Positions 27,823 through 36,120 of a stretch of DNA of 64,000 nt are shown piece after piece. Both the position numbers and the translations under genes were made by a program. Source of the DNA: an uncultured Clostridia bacterium (GTDB lineage: Bacteria; Bacillota; Clostridia; Christensenellales; Pumilibacteraceae); the NCBI GenBank assembly GCA_934277845.1, contig CAKQVV010000001.1, positions 3,358 to 67,357 of the forward strand, written 5' to 3'. The notes under the pieces are model-generated. The model was not told the DNA's origin. It saw only the letters and a program-made list of their open reading frames with translations, and ran no database searches. Each line of letters begins with the position of its first letter. Position 1 is the first letter of the stretch.

Positions 27823-28770
27823 TCAGTACTCCGCGCTTTCTCTGCGTTCGAGCAGCCAGCGAATCGTCATGATTATCGGCACGCCTACAAGCGTGAAACA
27901 CAGACCCGTGCAGGAAACTATGTTGTAGTTGCCCGTGCCGCCCTGTATGCCGTCGCCGTAAAGCTGCTTGAATATCCAGTATGAAATAGTTGTCGTTTCG
28001 TATTGATCCGCGCCGAACAGCAGTATCGGTCCGCCGGCGTTGAATATGCCCGTCAGCGTAAAGATAATCACAGTGGTGACCGTCGGCCAGATCAGCGGAA
28101 ACACGATTTTCGTGATTTCTTTCCACGGTCCGCAGCCCTCGAGTTTCGCCGACTCCAGAATTTCGAGCGGAAGTCTCGACATCGCGCCCGAGAACAAAAG
28201 TACGTTGGTGGTAAAACCCGTCCAGATATAGTACCCGACAATCGCGGCGGTGGCGGTGTCCTTGTGCCCGAGCAGTCCGTACGGCGGTATCGCGCCGCCG
28301 AACAGGTGCGCTATATAATCGACCGTACCGTTAGGATCGATGAGCTTGGTGTAAGCCGTAACCATAACAACGCCGGAAATGATCGCCGGAAGATAGAAAA
28401 CTATGCGGAAGAACTTGTATCCCTTTATGCGCTTATAAATAAAGTACGCAATCACCAGCGACAGCGGAAGTTTAATCAGCATGTCGACGGCGAAATATAT
28501 CAACGTGTTTTTGAGTGCCACGCCTATGCTGTTGCCCACCGGCGTCGTGAGGTCGTTCCAGAACGTGACAAAGTTGTTGAACGTAAACGCGTCGGTACGC
28601 GCGTCGCGGAACGCGAGCGCGATCGTCTGCACGTTGACGAACAGCCAGAAAACCAGCCAGTTTATTACGGGAATCGCCAGCATGACGACAATAAAAATCA
28701 CGCGCGACTTTTGCGTTCTGCGCTTTTTGTTGCAATTTGGCATCTGAGTACTTAATGCGTCGCTGATCAC
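27823..28770 (-). CDS. Carbohydrate ABC transporter permease, MsmF/UgpA type (GTG start)
   Basis: 315 residues if translated from the GTG complementary to 28768-28770, which has AAGGAG at ideal spacing; the in-frame ATG at 28842 lacks such a site and would lie at or upstream of the predicted transcript start. Six helices are seen, with the EAA loop LEILESAKLEGCGPWKEITKIVFPLIWP in the second half. It is the first gene of the six-gene operon that runs to 18042. The probable activator site and promoter are at 28833-28897. Confidence 0.88.
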   Translation of the reverse strand: MISDALSTQMPNCNKKRRTQKSRVIFIVVMLAIPVINWLVFWLFVNVQTIALAFRDARTDAFTFNNFVTFWNDLTTPVGNSIGVALKNTLIYFAVDMLIKLPLSLVIAYFIYKRIKGYKFFRIVFYLPAIISGVVMVTAYTKLIDPNGTVDYIAHLFGGAIPPYGLLGHKDTATAAIVGYYIWTGFTTNVLLFSGAMSRLPLEILESAKLEGCGPWKEITKIVFPLIWPTVTTVIIFTLTGIFNAGGPILLFGADQYETTTISYWIFKQLYGDGIQGGTGNYNIVSCTGLCFTLVGVPIIMTIRWLLERRESAEY

Positions 28771-28832
28771 TTTGCCGCTCCTTGTTCGTTCTTTTTGCGC
28801 GGCAGAATAAACTCCGCCGCATCCTCGCAATA

Positions 28833-28897
28833 ATTGTAGCATACCGGGTACGCGATGTAAATGCTATAATCTTGCGTAAAATTTGTCATTTTTTTAG
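28833..28897 (-). promoter_or_regulatory. Activated promoter and AraC-type site of the uptake operon
   Basis: On the minus strand an A-run leads into ATGACAAATTTTACGCAA (5' end at 28889), and a -10 box TACAAT lies 51 nt downstream (28833-28838). No good -35 box is present, as expected for an activator-dependent promoter. The same element with 52-nt spacing precedes the gene at 29876-31147. Confidence 0.65.
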
Positions 28898-28946
28898 TTA
28901 ACTCCTCGTTTTCCCTTATTTTTACAGCCTAATACTTGCCCTTTTG

Positions 28947-28975
28947 TTGACAATCGCCGAAAATCGATATATAAT
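28947..28975 (+). promoter_or_regulatory. Promoter of the AraC gene at 29009
   Basis: A perfect TTGACA (28947-28952), 17-nt spacer, a perfect TATAAT (28970-28975). Confidence 0.85.
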
Positions 28976-29008
28976 CGCGACAGAAAGCAAACGGAGGGGC
29001 AAGGCGGA

Positions 29009-29875
29009 ATGACCGAGCGCAATTATTTTCTCGACTTCAATTATCTCGGCGGCGACGAGCGCGCGTTCGGCGCGGTGAAGCTGTACCAAATCGGGCGGCT
29101 ATTCTGCTCGCCCTCGACGATTATCGGCACGCACCTGCACGGCGACTGTTTCGAGCTGACAATCGTCACCGACGGCGAGGGCGCGGTGGTAACCAACGAC
29201 CAGCGGCTAAGCGTCGGAAAGGGCGATATTTATTTCTCGTTCCCCGGCGACTTCCACGACGTCGTGACAAGCAAGGACAATCCGCTCAAATACGATTTCT
29301 TCGCCTTTAACACCGACGACCCCGAGCTTAAAGCCGACCTTGCGGAAGTGATGAGCACGCTGAGCGTCACCACGCGTATTTTCCGCGACGACCGAATCGC
29401 AAGCCTCGTTTCGCAGGCGATTGCCGAGCTGTCGTCGGAGGACGAATACTCCGAGCGCGCGCTGTCCTGCATATTCCTGCAAGCCGTTTACTATATCGTG
29501 CGCGATCTCAAGCGGCACGCCGTGGCGGCGAGCGCGGACGGCGTTTCGTCGGACGAACAGCTTTGCTACTGCATCATGAATTACATCGACACTCACGTAT
29601 ACTCGATGACGGTGCTGAGCGAGCTTGGCACCGTCTTTAACTACAACTACAGCTACTTGTCCACGACATTCCACTCCACCACGGGGCGAACGCTGAACGA
29701 CTATTACCGCTCGCGCAAGCTCGAAGTGGCGCGGCTGTTGCTTCGCGAGGGTAAGCTCAACGGCAGCCAGATCGCCGAAAAACTGAATTTCAGTTCGCTA
29801 TACTCGTTCTCGAAGTCGTTCAAAAGCAAGTTCGGCATGTCGCCGCAAGCCTATAAAAAATCGCGCCGCGACTAG
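29009..29875 (+). CDS. AraC-family regulator of the uptake operon
   Basis: 288 residues after the ribosome site GGAGG. The cupin sensor is at about 25-115 (GTHLHGDCFELTIVTDGEG, GDIYFSFPGDFHDV); its HxH pair could bind a metal or contact the ligand. The C-terminal helix-turn-helix pair reads YSMTVLSELGTVFNYNYSYLSTTFHSTTGRTLNDYYRS and NGSQIAEKLNFSSLYSFSKSFKSKFGMSPQAYKKSR. It is divergent from the ABC operon and abuts, stop to stop, the lipoprotein gene at 29876. Both neighbours carry the shared upstream element, so it most likely activates both in response to a sugar. Confidence 0.88.
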   Translation: MTERNYFLDFNYLGGDERAFGAVKLYQIGRLFCSPSTIIGTHLHGDCFELTIVTDGEGAVVTNDQRLSVGKGDIYFSFPGDFHDVVTSKDNPLKYDFFAFNTDDPELKADLAEVMSTLSVTTRIFRDDRIASLVSQAIAELSSEDEYSERALSCIFLQAVYYIVRDLKRHAVAASADGVSSDEQLCYCIMNYIDTHVYSMTVLSELGTVFNYNYSYLSTTFHSTTGRTLNDYYRSRKLEVARLLLREGKLNGSQIAEKLNFSSLYSFSKSFKSKFGMSPQAYKKSRRD

Positions 29876-31147
29876 TCACGACATGGCGAGCCGAAGCAAG
29901 CCCGCGGCGTTCACGAGCGAACACCACCCGGCGTAAACAGAGTCCGAGCCGCCTTCTTCCGCGGAACTGCTCTCGTGGATATTCCCGCCGTAATCGCCCT
30001 TTTTAAGATCGTACATGCCTCTCCACGCTCCGTCGATAAGCGGCGAAGCGTTTTTTATCTGTATCGAACACAAAAAATCGCCCAGTTTTTTGGCTTTTAT
30101 AAGAACCGTCTTGTTCCCTAGCGCGCGATAAGCGTAGTAAAGTCCGTTCAGCGCGAAGCCCTCGGTGTACACGAGGTCGAGTATGTTCGGGGAATTGCTC
30201 TGAGAAGCCGCCGCGGTTTCGGGCGTGCAGTTCAGCACTCCGCCAGTCGTGGAATCAATCAGCGACAGACAGAAGTCCGATACCTTTTCCCCCGCGGCTT
30301 TCAGTTTTTCGTCGCCGTTCGTCAGAAACGACGAACAAAACGCGAGCAACGCTATGTAATTTTCGGACGAAACGGGACGCCAGTTTTCGCAGCGTTCGAG
30401 TTCGTAGGCTGTTTTTATTCTGCCGCCGTCGAAATACGACAGCGCGAGCGTAAACGCGCGGTTTGCCGCGTTAAGGTAACGGCCGTCATGCGTCACATCG
30501 TAACAATCGTACATGGCGCGCATCATCCACAGCGTGGAAAACGGCGAATGCGCATCGCCGTTGACGTTTTTGCCGCCCATAAAACTTCCGTCCTCTTTCT
30601 GAATACTCAGCCAGAATTCTCCGGAAGCGAGCGCGACGGAAAGCAATTTTTCGTCGCGTGTATCACGATAAATTTCGATAAGGTTGGAAATGATTTTGCC
30701 GTTATCGTTCTGATACAGCGTCGGATCGGCGCAATTATACTGCTTTTTGCCGTCCAGCAGCGCGAACGGATAACCGCCTGGTTCGCCTTGCTCGTAACCG
30801 ATACGCGAGCGTTCCAGCCATCTGAATACGTTGTCGAACTCGCGTGCATAAGCGTCGCTGCCCGTTGCCTTGCGGTAAAGATGCACGGCGAGCAGGTATT
30901 CCGAAGCCGTGTCGGGGCGGCAAAGACTGACTCGCTCATTCTTCGAGATGCGTATGCGCTCGTAAACGCCCCACGACCCGCCGTCGAACGTAAGCATTTG
31001 TTTTTCCACCCATTCGAGGCAAGCACCCGCCGCCGCAATGTATCTGTCTTTCATGTCGTTTTCGGGGTTTGCTTCGTTCGTGCGCACGCAGCCTGCCGCC
31101 GCGACACAAACCGCCAGTACCGACATCCACGCACACAATCTTTTCAA
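29876..31147 (-). CDS. Lipoprotein with an alpha/alpha-barrel glycosidase-like fold (TTG start)
   Basis: 423 residues from the TTG complementary to 31145-31147, chosen because GGAGAAGGGG precedes it and because it gives a compact signal peptide with lipobox VAAAGC (Cys20). The frame remains open upstream to 31228 but lies across the promoter. The mature protein has repeated helical hairpins with Trp/Tyr/Gly-rich turns (DGGSWGVYERI, GEPGGYPFALLDGKKQYNC, KEDGSFMGG), as in six-hairpin glycosidases or epimerases. I cannot name the family. The gene stop directly abuts the convergent AraC stop. The shared operator suggests a role in handling the same glycan. Confidence 0.7.
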   Translation of the reverse strand: MKRLCAWMSVLAVCVAAAGCVRTNEANPENDMKDRYIAAAGACLEWVEKQMLTFDGGSWGVYERIRISKNERVSLCRPDTASEYLLAVHLYRKATGSDAYAREFDNVFRWLERSRIGYEQGEPGGYPFALLDGKKQYNCADPTLYQNDNGKIISNLIEIYRDTRDEKLLSVALASGEFWLSIQKEDGSFMGGKNVNGDAHSPFSTLWMMRAMYDCYDVTHDGRYLNAANRAFTLALSYFDGGRIKTAYELERCENWRPVSSENYIALLAFCSSFLTNGDEKLKAAGEKVSDFCLSLIDSTTGGVLNCTPETAAASQSNSPNILDLVYTEGFALNGLYYAYRALGNKTVLIKAKKLGDFLCSIQIKNASPLIDGAWRGMYDLKKGDYGGNIHESSSAEEGGSDSVYAGWCSLVNAAGLLRLAMS

Positions 31148-31180
31148 AGTCCCCTTCTCCCTGTGTAGTATCGTAAAACT

Positions 31181-31247
31181 ATTATACCCGCTTTCTTCGT
31201 CATTCGGCAATGTCCGCGCTTTTTGCAAAACTTGTCATTTTTTTATA
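31181..31247 (-). promoter_or_regulatory. Activated promoter and AraC-type site of the 29876-31147 gene
   Basis: On the minus strand an A-run leads into ATGACAAGTTTTGCAAAA (5' end at 31238), with TATAAT (31181-31186) 52 nt downstream and no good -35 box. It is the counterpart of 28833-28897. Confidence 0.65.
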
Positions 31248-31324
31248 ATTCGCGGGCAAAACAAGAAATTCCCGGAAATTATATGGTCAATTATTTGTCC
31301 GATACAGTAAATTCCACACGCAAA

Positions 31325-31356
31325 AAGGTCATTGCCTTTACTTTGGCAATGACCTT
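31325..31356. terminator. Intrinsic terminator
   Basis: Arms AAGGTCATTGCC and GGCAATGACCTT, a perfect 12-bp stem, flanked by A and T runs. It ends the gene at 31395-32456. Confidence 0.85.
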
Positions 31357-31394
31357 CGTCTTTTGAATTACGCACTATAAAAACGATTAACTTT

Positions 31395-32456
31395 TTACTC
31401 TCCTTTCAGCACTTTGACGGCGGCGGCAAAGGCGCGGAGTTTGTCGTCGTTTATCACGATTTTGCCGGACTTATCGCTGACGGGATCACCGTTTTCGTCC
31501 ACGGCGACGGTCGGGCAGATCCAGCCGCCTTCCTCAAACTCGTTCCACGCAAAGAACGTGGCGTGACCGACGCTTGCGGCGGGATTATCACATAGAAGTT
31601 TCCGCGCCGCTTCGGCCTGATCGAGTATTTCTTTTTCGCCGAGTTCCTCGTACTCGCCCTCGGGATACCCGTACCACACGACGGGCGCGTCGATTCTCGG
31701 GCGCGGATCCCAACCCATGGCAACCGCGGGTATCACGGGATTGCCGGTATCGAGACGCTTGCGGTGATGTTCTTTCCACCAGTCGAAATAGTTCGCGGCG
31801 TAGTTTTCGCAAGGCGCGCCGCCCACCGCATACGATCCCACGGCATCGAAACCTTCGTCCTTCCCGGCGTTGTACATCGCGACCACGAACGGATCGAAAC
31901 CGCGCTTTTTCGCCGCTCGCCTTATTTTTGCGGCATAGTCCTCTTCTTCGTCGCGCGTAAAAACGTACACGAGCGGTCTGCCGTCGATCTTTTCGTAATC
32001 GTCCGAACCGAAATCGTCCGCCAGTTTTTCGTAATCACCGCCGTCGAGCCGCGACACGCCGATGATCGCGCACCACTTCACCCCGTGCTTGTCGGGTAAT
32101 TTTTTATAAGCGTTCATGCCGGCGTTCAACCGGTAAAGGTACGGCGCAATGGTCGAAAGTCCGACGTTTTTGCCGTAGTCGACCTTGTAAAACGGCGTGT
32201 TCGGGTAGTAACAGAACATGAAATAATCCGCGCCCGCGTTTGCCGCAAGCCGCGTTTCTTCGTCGGCGTATTCGGCGGGATCGGTCGGAAAATCGAACTC
32301 GGACAGCGCGTCCGCTGCCGAAAACCGCGTATAGAACGGCAGTCTGCCGCGATACTTCGGGTTGCGCAGCGTCCTGTACGCGCTCGCACCGAAAAAAGTC
32401 GTGAGATCGCCGCACGCGTCCCATCTCACCACGCCCACTCTCGTAATTTTGCTCAT
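31395..32456 (-). CDS. GH99/WbsX-like TIM-barrel protein
   Basis: 353 residues without a signal peptide. The pattern agrees with the WbsX / GH99-like (endo-alpha-mannanase related) family: an N-terminal strand with ADYFMFCYYPNTPFY, the central RPLVYVFTRDEEEDY, and the C-terminal motif FFAWNEFEEGGWICPT, which in the family reads WNEWxEG. Some members lie in O-antigen clusters and were once called glycosyltransferases; others are hydrolases. It is preceded by its own promoter at 32532-32568 and ended by the terminator at 31325. The neighbouring beta-helix protein may act on the same material. The reaction is unknown. Confidence 0.65.
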   Translation of the reverse strand: MSKITRVGVVRWDACGDLTTFFGASAYRTLRNPKYRGRLPFYTRFSAADALSEFDFPTDPAEYADEETRLAANAGADYFMFCYYPNTPFYKVDYGKNVGLSTIAPYLYRLNAGMNAYKKLPDKHGVKWCAIIGVSRLDGGDYEKLADDFGSDDYEKIDGRPLVYVFTRDEEEDYAAKIRRAAKKRGFDPFVVAMYNAGKDEGFDAVGSYAVGGAPCENYAANYFDWWKEHHRKRLDTGNPVIPAVAMGWDPRPRIDAPVVWYGYPEGEYEELGEKEILDQAEAARKLLCDNPAASVGHATFFAWNEFEEGGWICPTVAVDENGDPVSDKSGKIVINDDKLRAFAAAVKVLKGE

Positions 32457-32531
32457 AATCTCTCCGGCGGCTCGGAAACAAACCGCAATAATATTTTTGC
32501 CGGGGACTTTTAACTTCTGCTTCTGTCACGC

Positions 32532-32568
32532 ATTATAACGTTTTTACGCGCGATTGTAAAGCGCGTAA
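32532..32568 (-). promoter_or_regulatory. Promoter with palindrome, for the GH99-like gene
   Basis: TTTACA (32555-32560), 17-nt spacer, TATAAT (32532-32537). The inverted repeat TTACGCGC-9-GCGCGTAA (32544-32568) covers the spacer and -35, a likely operator. Confidence 0.65.
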
Positions 32569-32687
32569 TGCCGAATTATTGCGCCGTTGTGCCGATATTT
32601 TGCGCAAAGCCGACCGAAAACTTAAATGCGGCAGAAGATGACGATATGCTCGCTTTCGGCAGCCCCGATAAAATCTTTCGTACATAA

Positions 32688-33926
32688 TCAGACCTCGTTC
32701 CCCTCGTAGTCCACCCATTTTTTGCGGTCGGGATCGATACAAACCAGCATTTTATTAAGGTCGGTATCGTAAATCTGCTGACCGAGCGTCGGATAGTAAG
32801 ACAGGCGTTCGGCAGTGCCGCAAACGGTCTTGTGACAGTTGTTGCGCGTCTTTATACCGCTGCCCGAACCGTCGCTTTCCCACAGTTTGAAGTCCGAAGA
32901 ATTGACGCTGTTCCAGGCGGTCTGGGCGGTAAAATCGATATTGCCCTTCCACTTGCCCGGTATCTCCTCGCGCATAAGGTCGCCGAGCTTGCCGCCGGGC
33001 GTGTGCGCCGCGGTGCGTTCGATATTAAAGCCGATAAACGTGACTTCCTGTTCGCCCACGAGCCGACCGTTGCCGTCGGGCGCGCCGTCGCCGCACCACT
33101 TGCCGAAGTACGGCAGATTGATGTTTCTTTCGTCAAGACAGTTAATCAGCGTGATCGGGTGGTTCGAGCCGCACCTTAATTCGTAATTGCCGAACGTAAA
33201 GCCGTACCTGCCGATCGTAGATCCGCAGTTTACGCACACGACGTGTTCGCCGCCGACCTGTATGCCCTCGTCGAAACCGTAGGCGTGCACGTTGGTATAA
33301 TTGCTGTAATTGTAGTTGCTGCCGTCGGTCATGGTAAGACCTATGCAGCCTTTTCCCGGCACGTCGGGCGTAATATCCAGTCCGACTCCGCGGGTTTCGA
33401 GCGCGTCGCCGTAGGAAATCATCGTGACGTTTTTCGCCTCGACCCTGTCCGTCCTCCTCAGGTCGATACAACGCACGGCGCGGGAGTTATTCGCAAGCAC
33501 GACGGCGAGATTTTCAAGCCGCAGCGACGAACCGTTCTGTATGCCGGCTTCCGTCCACGCGCCGCGCATGACCGACGCTTCGCCGCTTATGCCGGCGAGC
33601 GCCTGCGCCGAAACTCGGAACACCACGCCGTCACGGAACGAACGCTGAAAACCGTACTCGTGATTTTGCCCGATAACGGCTATTTCGCGATGAACGCGCG
33701 GAAAAACCACAGCCGCGAGCGGACCGCCGTCGCCGAAGTCGGTAAAGCCGTCGATATTATAGACGCCGTTGTAAAAATAAACATTTTTGTTCTTTTCCGC
33801 GCACTCGGCAAACGCTTTTACGATCGTGCGCTCGTCGTGCGCGCCGCCGCAAACGTAATCCGCCGAAGCCCGGCTCTCCTCGGTGCCGTTCGCCGCCGCT
33901 ATATAAATAAAACTCGCCTTGTCCAT
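32688..33926 (-). CDS. Right-handed beta-helix (pectate-lyase-like) protein
   Basis: 412 residues from the ATG complementary to 33924-33926, which has GGGAG upstream. Residues about 15-90 resemble the start of pectate-lyase-3 domains (a TIVKAFAECAEKNKNVYFYNGVYNI block). About 90-310 show the short repeating strands of a parallel beta-helix, with N/G turns and LRLENLAVVLANN. The last 30 residues (GQQIYDTDLNKMLVCIDPDRKKW) resemble the C-terminal tag of phage tail-fibre and tailspike proteins. No signal peptide is present, so the site of action is unclear. It could be a polysaccharide lyase or hydrolase, or a relic of phage origin. Confidence 0.65.
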   Translation of the reverse strand: MDKASFIYIAAANGTEESRASADYVCGGAHDERTIVKAFAECAEKNKNVYFYNGVYNIDGFTDFGDGGPLAAVVFPRVHREIAVIGQNHEYGFQRSFRDGVVFRVSAQALAGISGEASVMRGAWTEAGIQNGSSLRLENLAVVLANNSRAVRCIDLRRTDRVEAKNVTMISYGDALETRGVGLDITPDVPGKGCIGLTMTDGSNYNYSNYTNVHAYGFDEGIQVGGEHVVCVNCGSTIGRYGFTFGNYELRCGSNHPITLINCLDERNINLPYFGKWCGDGAPDGNGRLVGEQEVTFIGFNIERTAAHTPGGKLGDLMREEIPGKWKGNIDFTAQTAWNSVNSSDFKLWESDGSGSGIKTRNNCHKTVCGTAERLSYYPTLGQQIYDTDLNKMLVCIDPDRKKWVDYEGNEV

Positions 33927-33962
33927 AGTTTTCTCCCGTTTTTCTTCGGTGCTTTTTACAAA

Positions 33963-33991
33963 ATAATACCACACTCCCGCGAATTTTTCAA
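33963..33991 (-). promoter_or_regulatory. Promoter of the beta-helix gene
   Basis: TTGAAA (33986-33991), 17-nt spacer, TATTAT (33963-33968) on the minus strand. Confidence 0.65.
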
Positions 33992-34021
33992 TCGGTTATA
34001 CCCTCGTTATCGAAAATTAAA

Positions 34022-34042
34022 ACGGAACCCGTGCGGCTCCGT
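34022..34042 (-). terminator. Terminator of the exporter operon
   Basis: Stem ACGGA/TCCGT extended by a GG/CC pair around an inner mismatch. On the minus strand it is followed by TTTTAATTTT. Confidence 0.65.
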
Positions 34043-34068
34043 CTTAACGCGTGATTTATTTTTTTTCG

Positions 34069-36120
34069 TCAGTTCTCGAACTGGCTGGAATACAGTTGCT
34101 CGTAAAAACCTTTTTGTGCCATGAGTTCGGAGTGCGTGCCCTGCTCCGCCACGTCGCCGTCGCGAAGCACGAGTATCTTGTCCGCGCCCGTGATCGTGGA
34201 CAGGCGATGAGCGATGATGAAACTCGTTCTGCCCTGCATAAGCGTTTCCATAGCATTCTGAATAAGCCGTTCGGTGCGGGTATCGACGGACGAAGTCGCC
34301 TCGTCGAGAATCAGTACTTTGGGATCGGACAACAGCGCGCGCGCAATGGTGAGAAGTTGTTTTTGTCCCTGAGAAATATTGTCCGCGTCCTCGCTGATAA
34401 CGAAGTCGTAGCCGCCGTCGAGCGTGCGGATAAAGTGATCGGCGCACGCGAGTTTAGCCGCCTCGACGACTTCGGCGTCGGTGGCGTCCGGTCTGCCGTA
34501 GCGGATGTTTTCCATGATCGTGCCGCCGTACAGCCAGGTGTCCTGCAAGACCATGCCCATCTGATCGCGAAGTCCCGCGCGGGTGAACTCGGCAATATCC
34601 CTGCCGTCAAGGAAAATCTGTCCGCCGTTAAGGTCGTAAAAACGCATCAGCAGTTTTACGATAGTGGTTTTCCCCGCGCCGGTAGGTCCGACGATCGCTA
34701 TTTTTTGTCCTGCTTTGACGACCGAGGAAAAATCTTTGATAACGATTTGTTCGGGATCGTAGCCAAAGCGCACGTTCCTGAATTCCACGTCGCCGCGCAC
34801 GTTTTCCGGCACCGCGTCGCCCGTTTCTTTGATCTCTTCGGCGTCGAGGAACCCGAACACGCGTTCCGCCGCAGCCACGGTGGACTGAAGCGTATTCGCG
34901 ATATTCGCCATCTGACCGATCGGCTGGTTGAACTGGCGGATATATGTGATGAACGACTGGATATTGCCCACGGTGATCGCGCCGCTCGCGGTCAGTACGC
35001 CGCCGAGAACACAGGTCACGACATAACCGATATTGCCGATAAAGTTCATGATCGGCATCATAAGACCGCTGAGAAACTGCGATTTCTGCGCAGTCCCCGC
35101 GAGTTCCTCGTTGTACCCGCGGAACTTCTCTATCGATTCGTCCTCGCCGCCGTAAAGTTGAATCACGGTATTGCCGGCGAACGCTTCTTCTATGTGCGCG
35201 TTGACTTCGGCAAGCGCGGTTTGCTGACGACGGAAGTATTTCTGGCTGAACTTGACGACCAGCATTATCAGTATCACGGAGATCGGGACGATCGCGACGG
35301 CAACCGCGGACATCAGCCAACTGATCCTGATCATCATCACCAGCACGCCCACGATCGTCGTGATCGAACTGACGAGTTGCGACAGACTTTGGTTCAGCGT
35401 TGTGGACACGGTGTCCACGTCGTTGGTAAGGTATGACAGCACGTTGCCGTTTGTGGTCTTGTCATAGTAGGACAGCGGCAGTTTGTTTATTTTTTCGTCG
35501 ATGTCGCGGCGCAATCTGTACGAGGTCTTTTGCGCCACGCCCGCAAGAATAAACGACTGCGTGTACGAGATCGCCGCCGACACGAATATCAGCACGGATA
35601 TGACCGTGAGTAAGCCGATTATCGCGTCTATGTCTATTGAAGGCGGCTCGTTAAGGCTCATCGCGAACACGCCGTCCGCATAGTTGCCGAGTTTGTCGCG
35701 GATCCCGCCGATCTGCTCGTCGGTGATCGCGCCGCCCGCTTTCATTGCCTCGAAAAGTTCGTCGACGGTTTTGATGCCGGTGTTACGCGCCAGCGACGCA
35801 AGTCCGTCGAACGGCATTTCGCTGTCGCGCACCGTTTCGTCGAGTTGCGAATAAATCTGCTTCTGCATAAAGCCTTCGATGAGTTTGTCGGTGCTGTCGC
35901 CGAGAAGTCCCGGGATATTCAGCGTGAGAACGACCGAACCTACCGCAAACACGAGCGAAATTATTATCGCGAAAAGCGACGGGCGCATATATCCGACTAA
36001 TTTTTTCAGCGTTCCCTTAAAGTCCTTGGCTTTCTCGCCGGGGCGCATTCCGGGACCTCCCGGACCGTGTCCGCCCATAGGCCCGCGCGGAGGACGATTT
36101 ACACTACGCTGTTCACTCAT
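34069..36120 (-). CDS. ABC exporter half, catalytically complete Walker B (heterodimer subunit)
   Basis: 683 residues. A G/P-rich cytoplasmic tail (1-30) leads into six membrane helices (to about 410; the first extracellular loop is unusually large, about 65-150). The nucleotide-binding domain follows, with Walker A GPTGAGKTT, signature ISQGQKQLLTIARALL and Walker B VLILDEATSSVD. Walker B keeps the catalytic Glu, while the signature is the non-canonical SQGQ. It overlaps by 8 nt the end of the partner gene at 36113-37882, so the two are co-translated. By analogy with BmrCD or TM287/288, the pair exports drugs or lipids. Confidence 0.9.
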   Translation of the reverse strand: MSEQRSVNRPPRGPMGGHGPGGPGMRPGEKAKDFKGTLKKLVGYMRPSLFAIIISLVFAVGSVVLTLNIPGLLGDSTDKLIEGFMQKQIYSQLDETVRDSEMPFDGLASLARNTGIKTVDELFEAMKAGGAITDEQIGGIRDKLGNYADGVFAMSLNEPPSIDIDAIIGLLTVISVLIFVSAAISYTQSFILAGVAQKTSYRLRRDIDEKINKLPLSYYDKTTNGNVLSYLTNDVDTVSTTLNQSLSQLVSSITTIVGVLVMMIRISWLMSAVAVAIVPISVILIMLVVKFSQKYFRRQQTALAEVNAHIEEAFAGNTVIQLYGGEDESIEKFRGYNEELAGTAQKSQFLSGLMMPIMNFIGNIGYVVTCVLGGVLTASGAITVGNIQSFITYIRQFNQPIGQMANIANTLQSTVAAAERVFGFLDAEEIKETGDAVPENVRGDVEFRNVRFGYDPEQIVIKDFSSVVKAGQKIAIVGPTGAGKTTIVKLLMRFYDLNGGQIFLDGRDIAEFTRAGLRDQMGMVLQDTWLYGGTIMENIRYGRPDATDAEVVEAAKLACADHFIRTLDGGYDFVISEDADNISQGQKQLLTIARALLSDPKVLILDEATSSVDTRTERLIQNAMETLMQGRTSFIIAHRLSTITGADKILVLRDGDVAEQGTHSELMAQKGFYEQLYSSQFEN

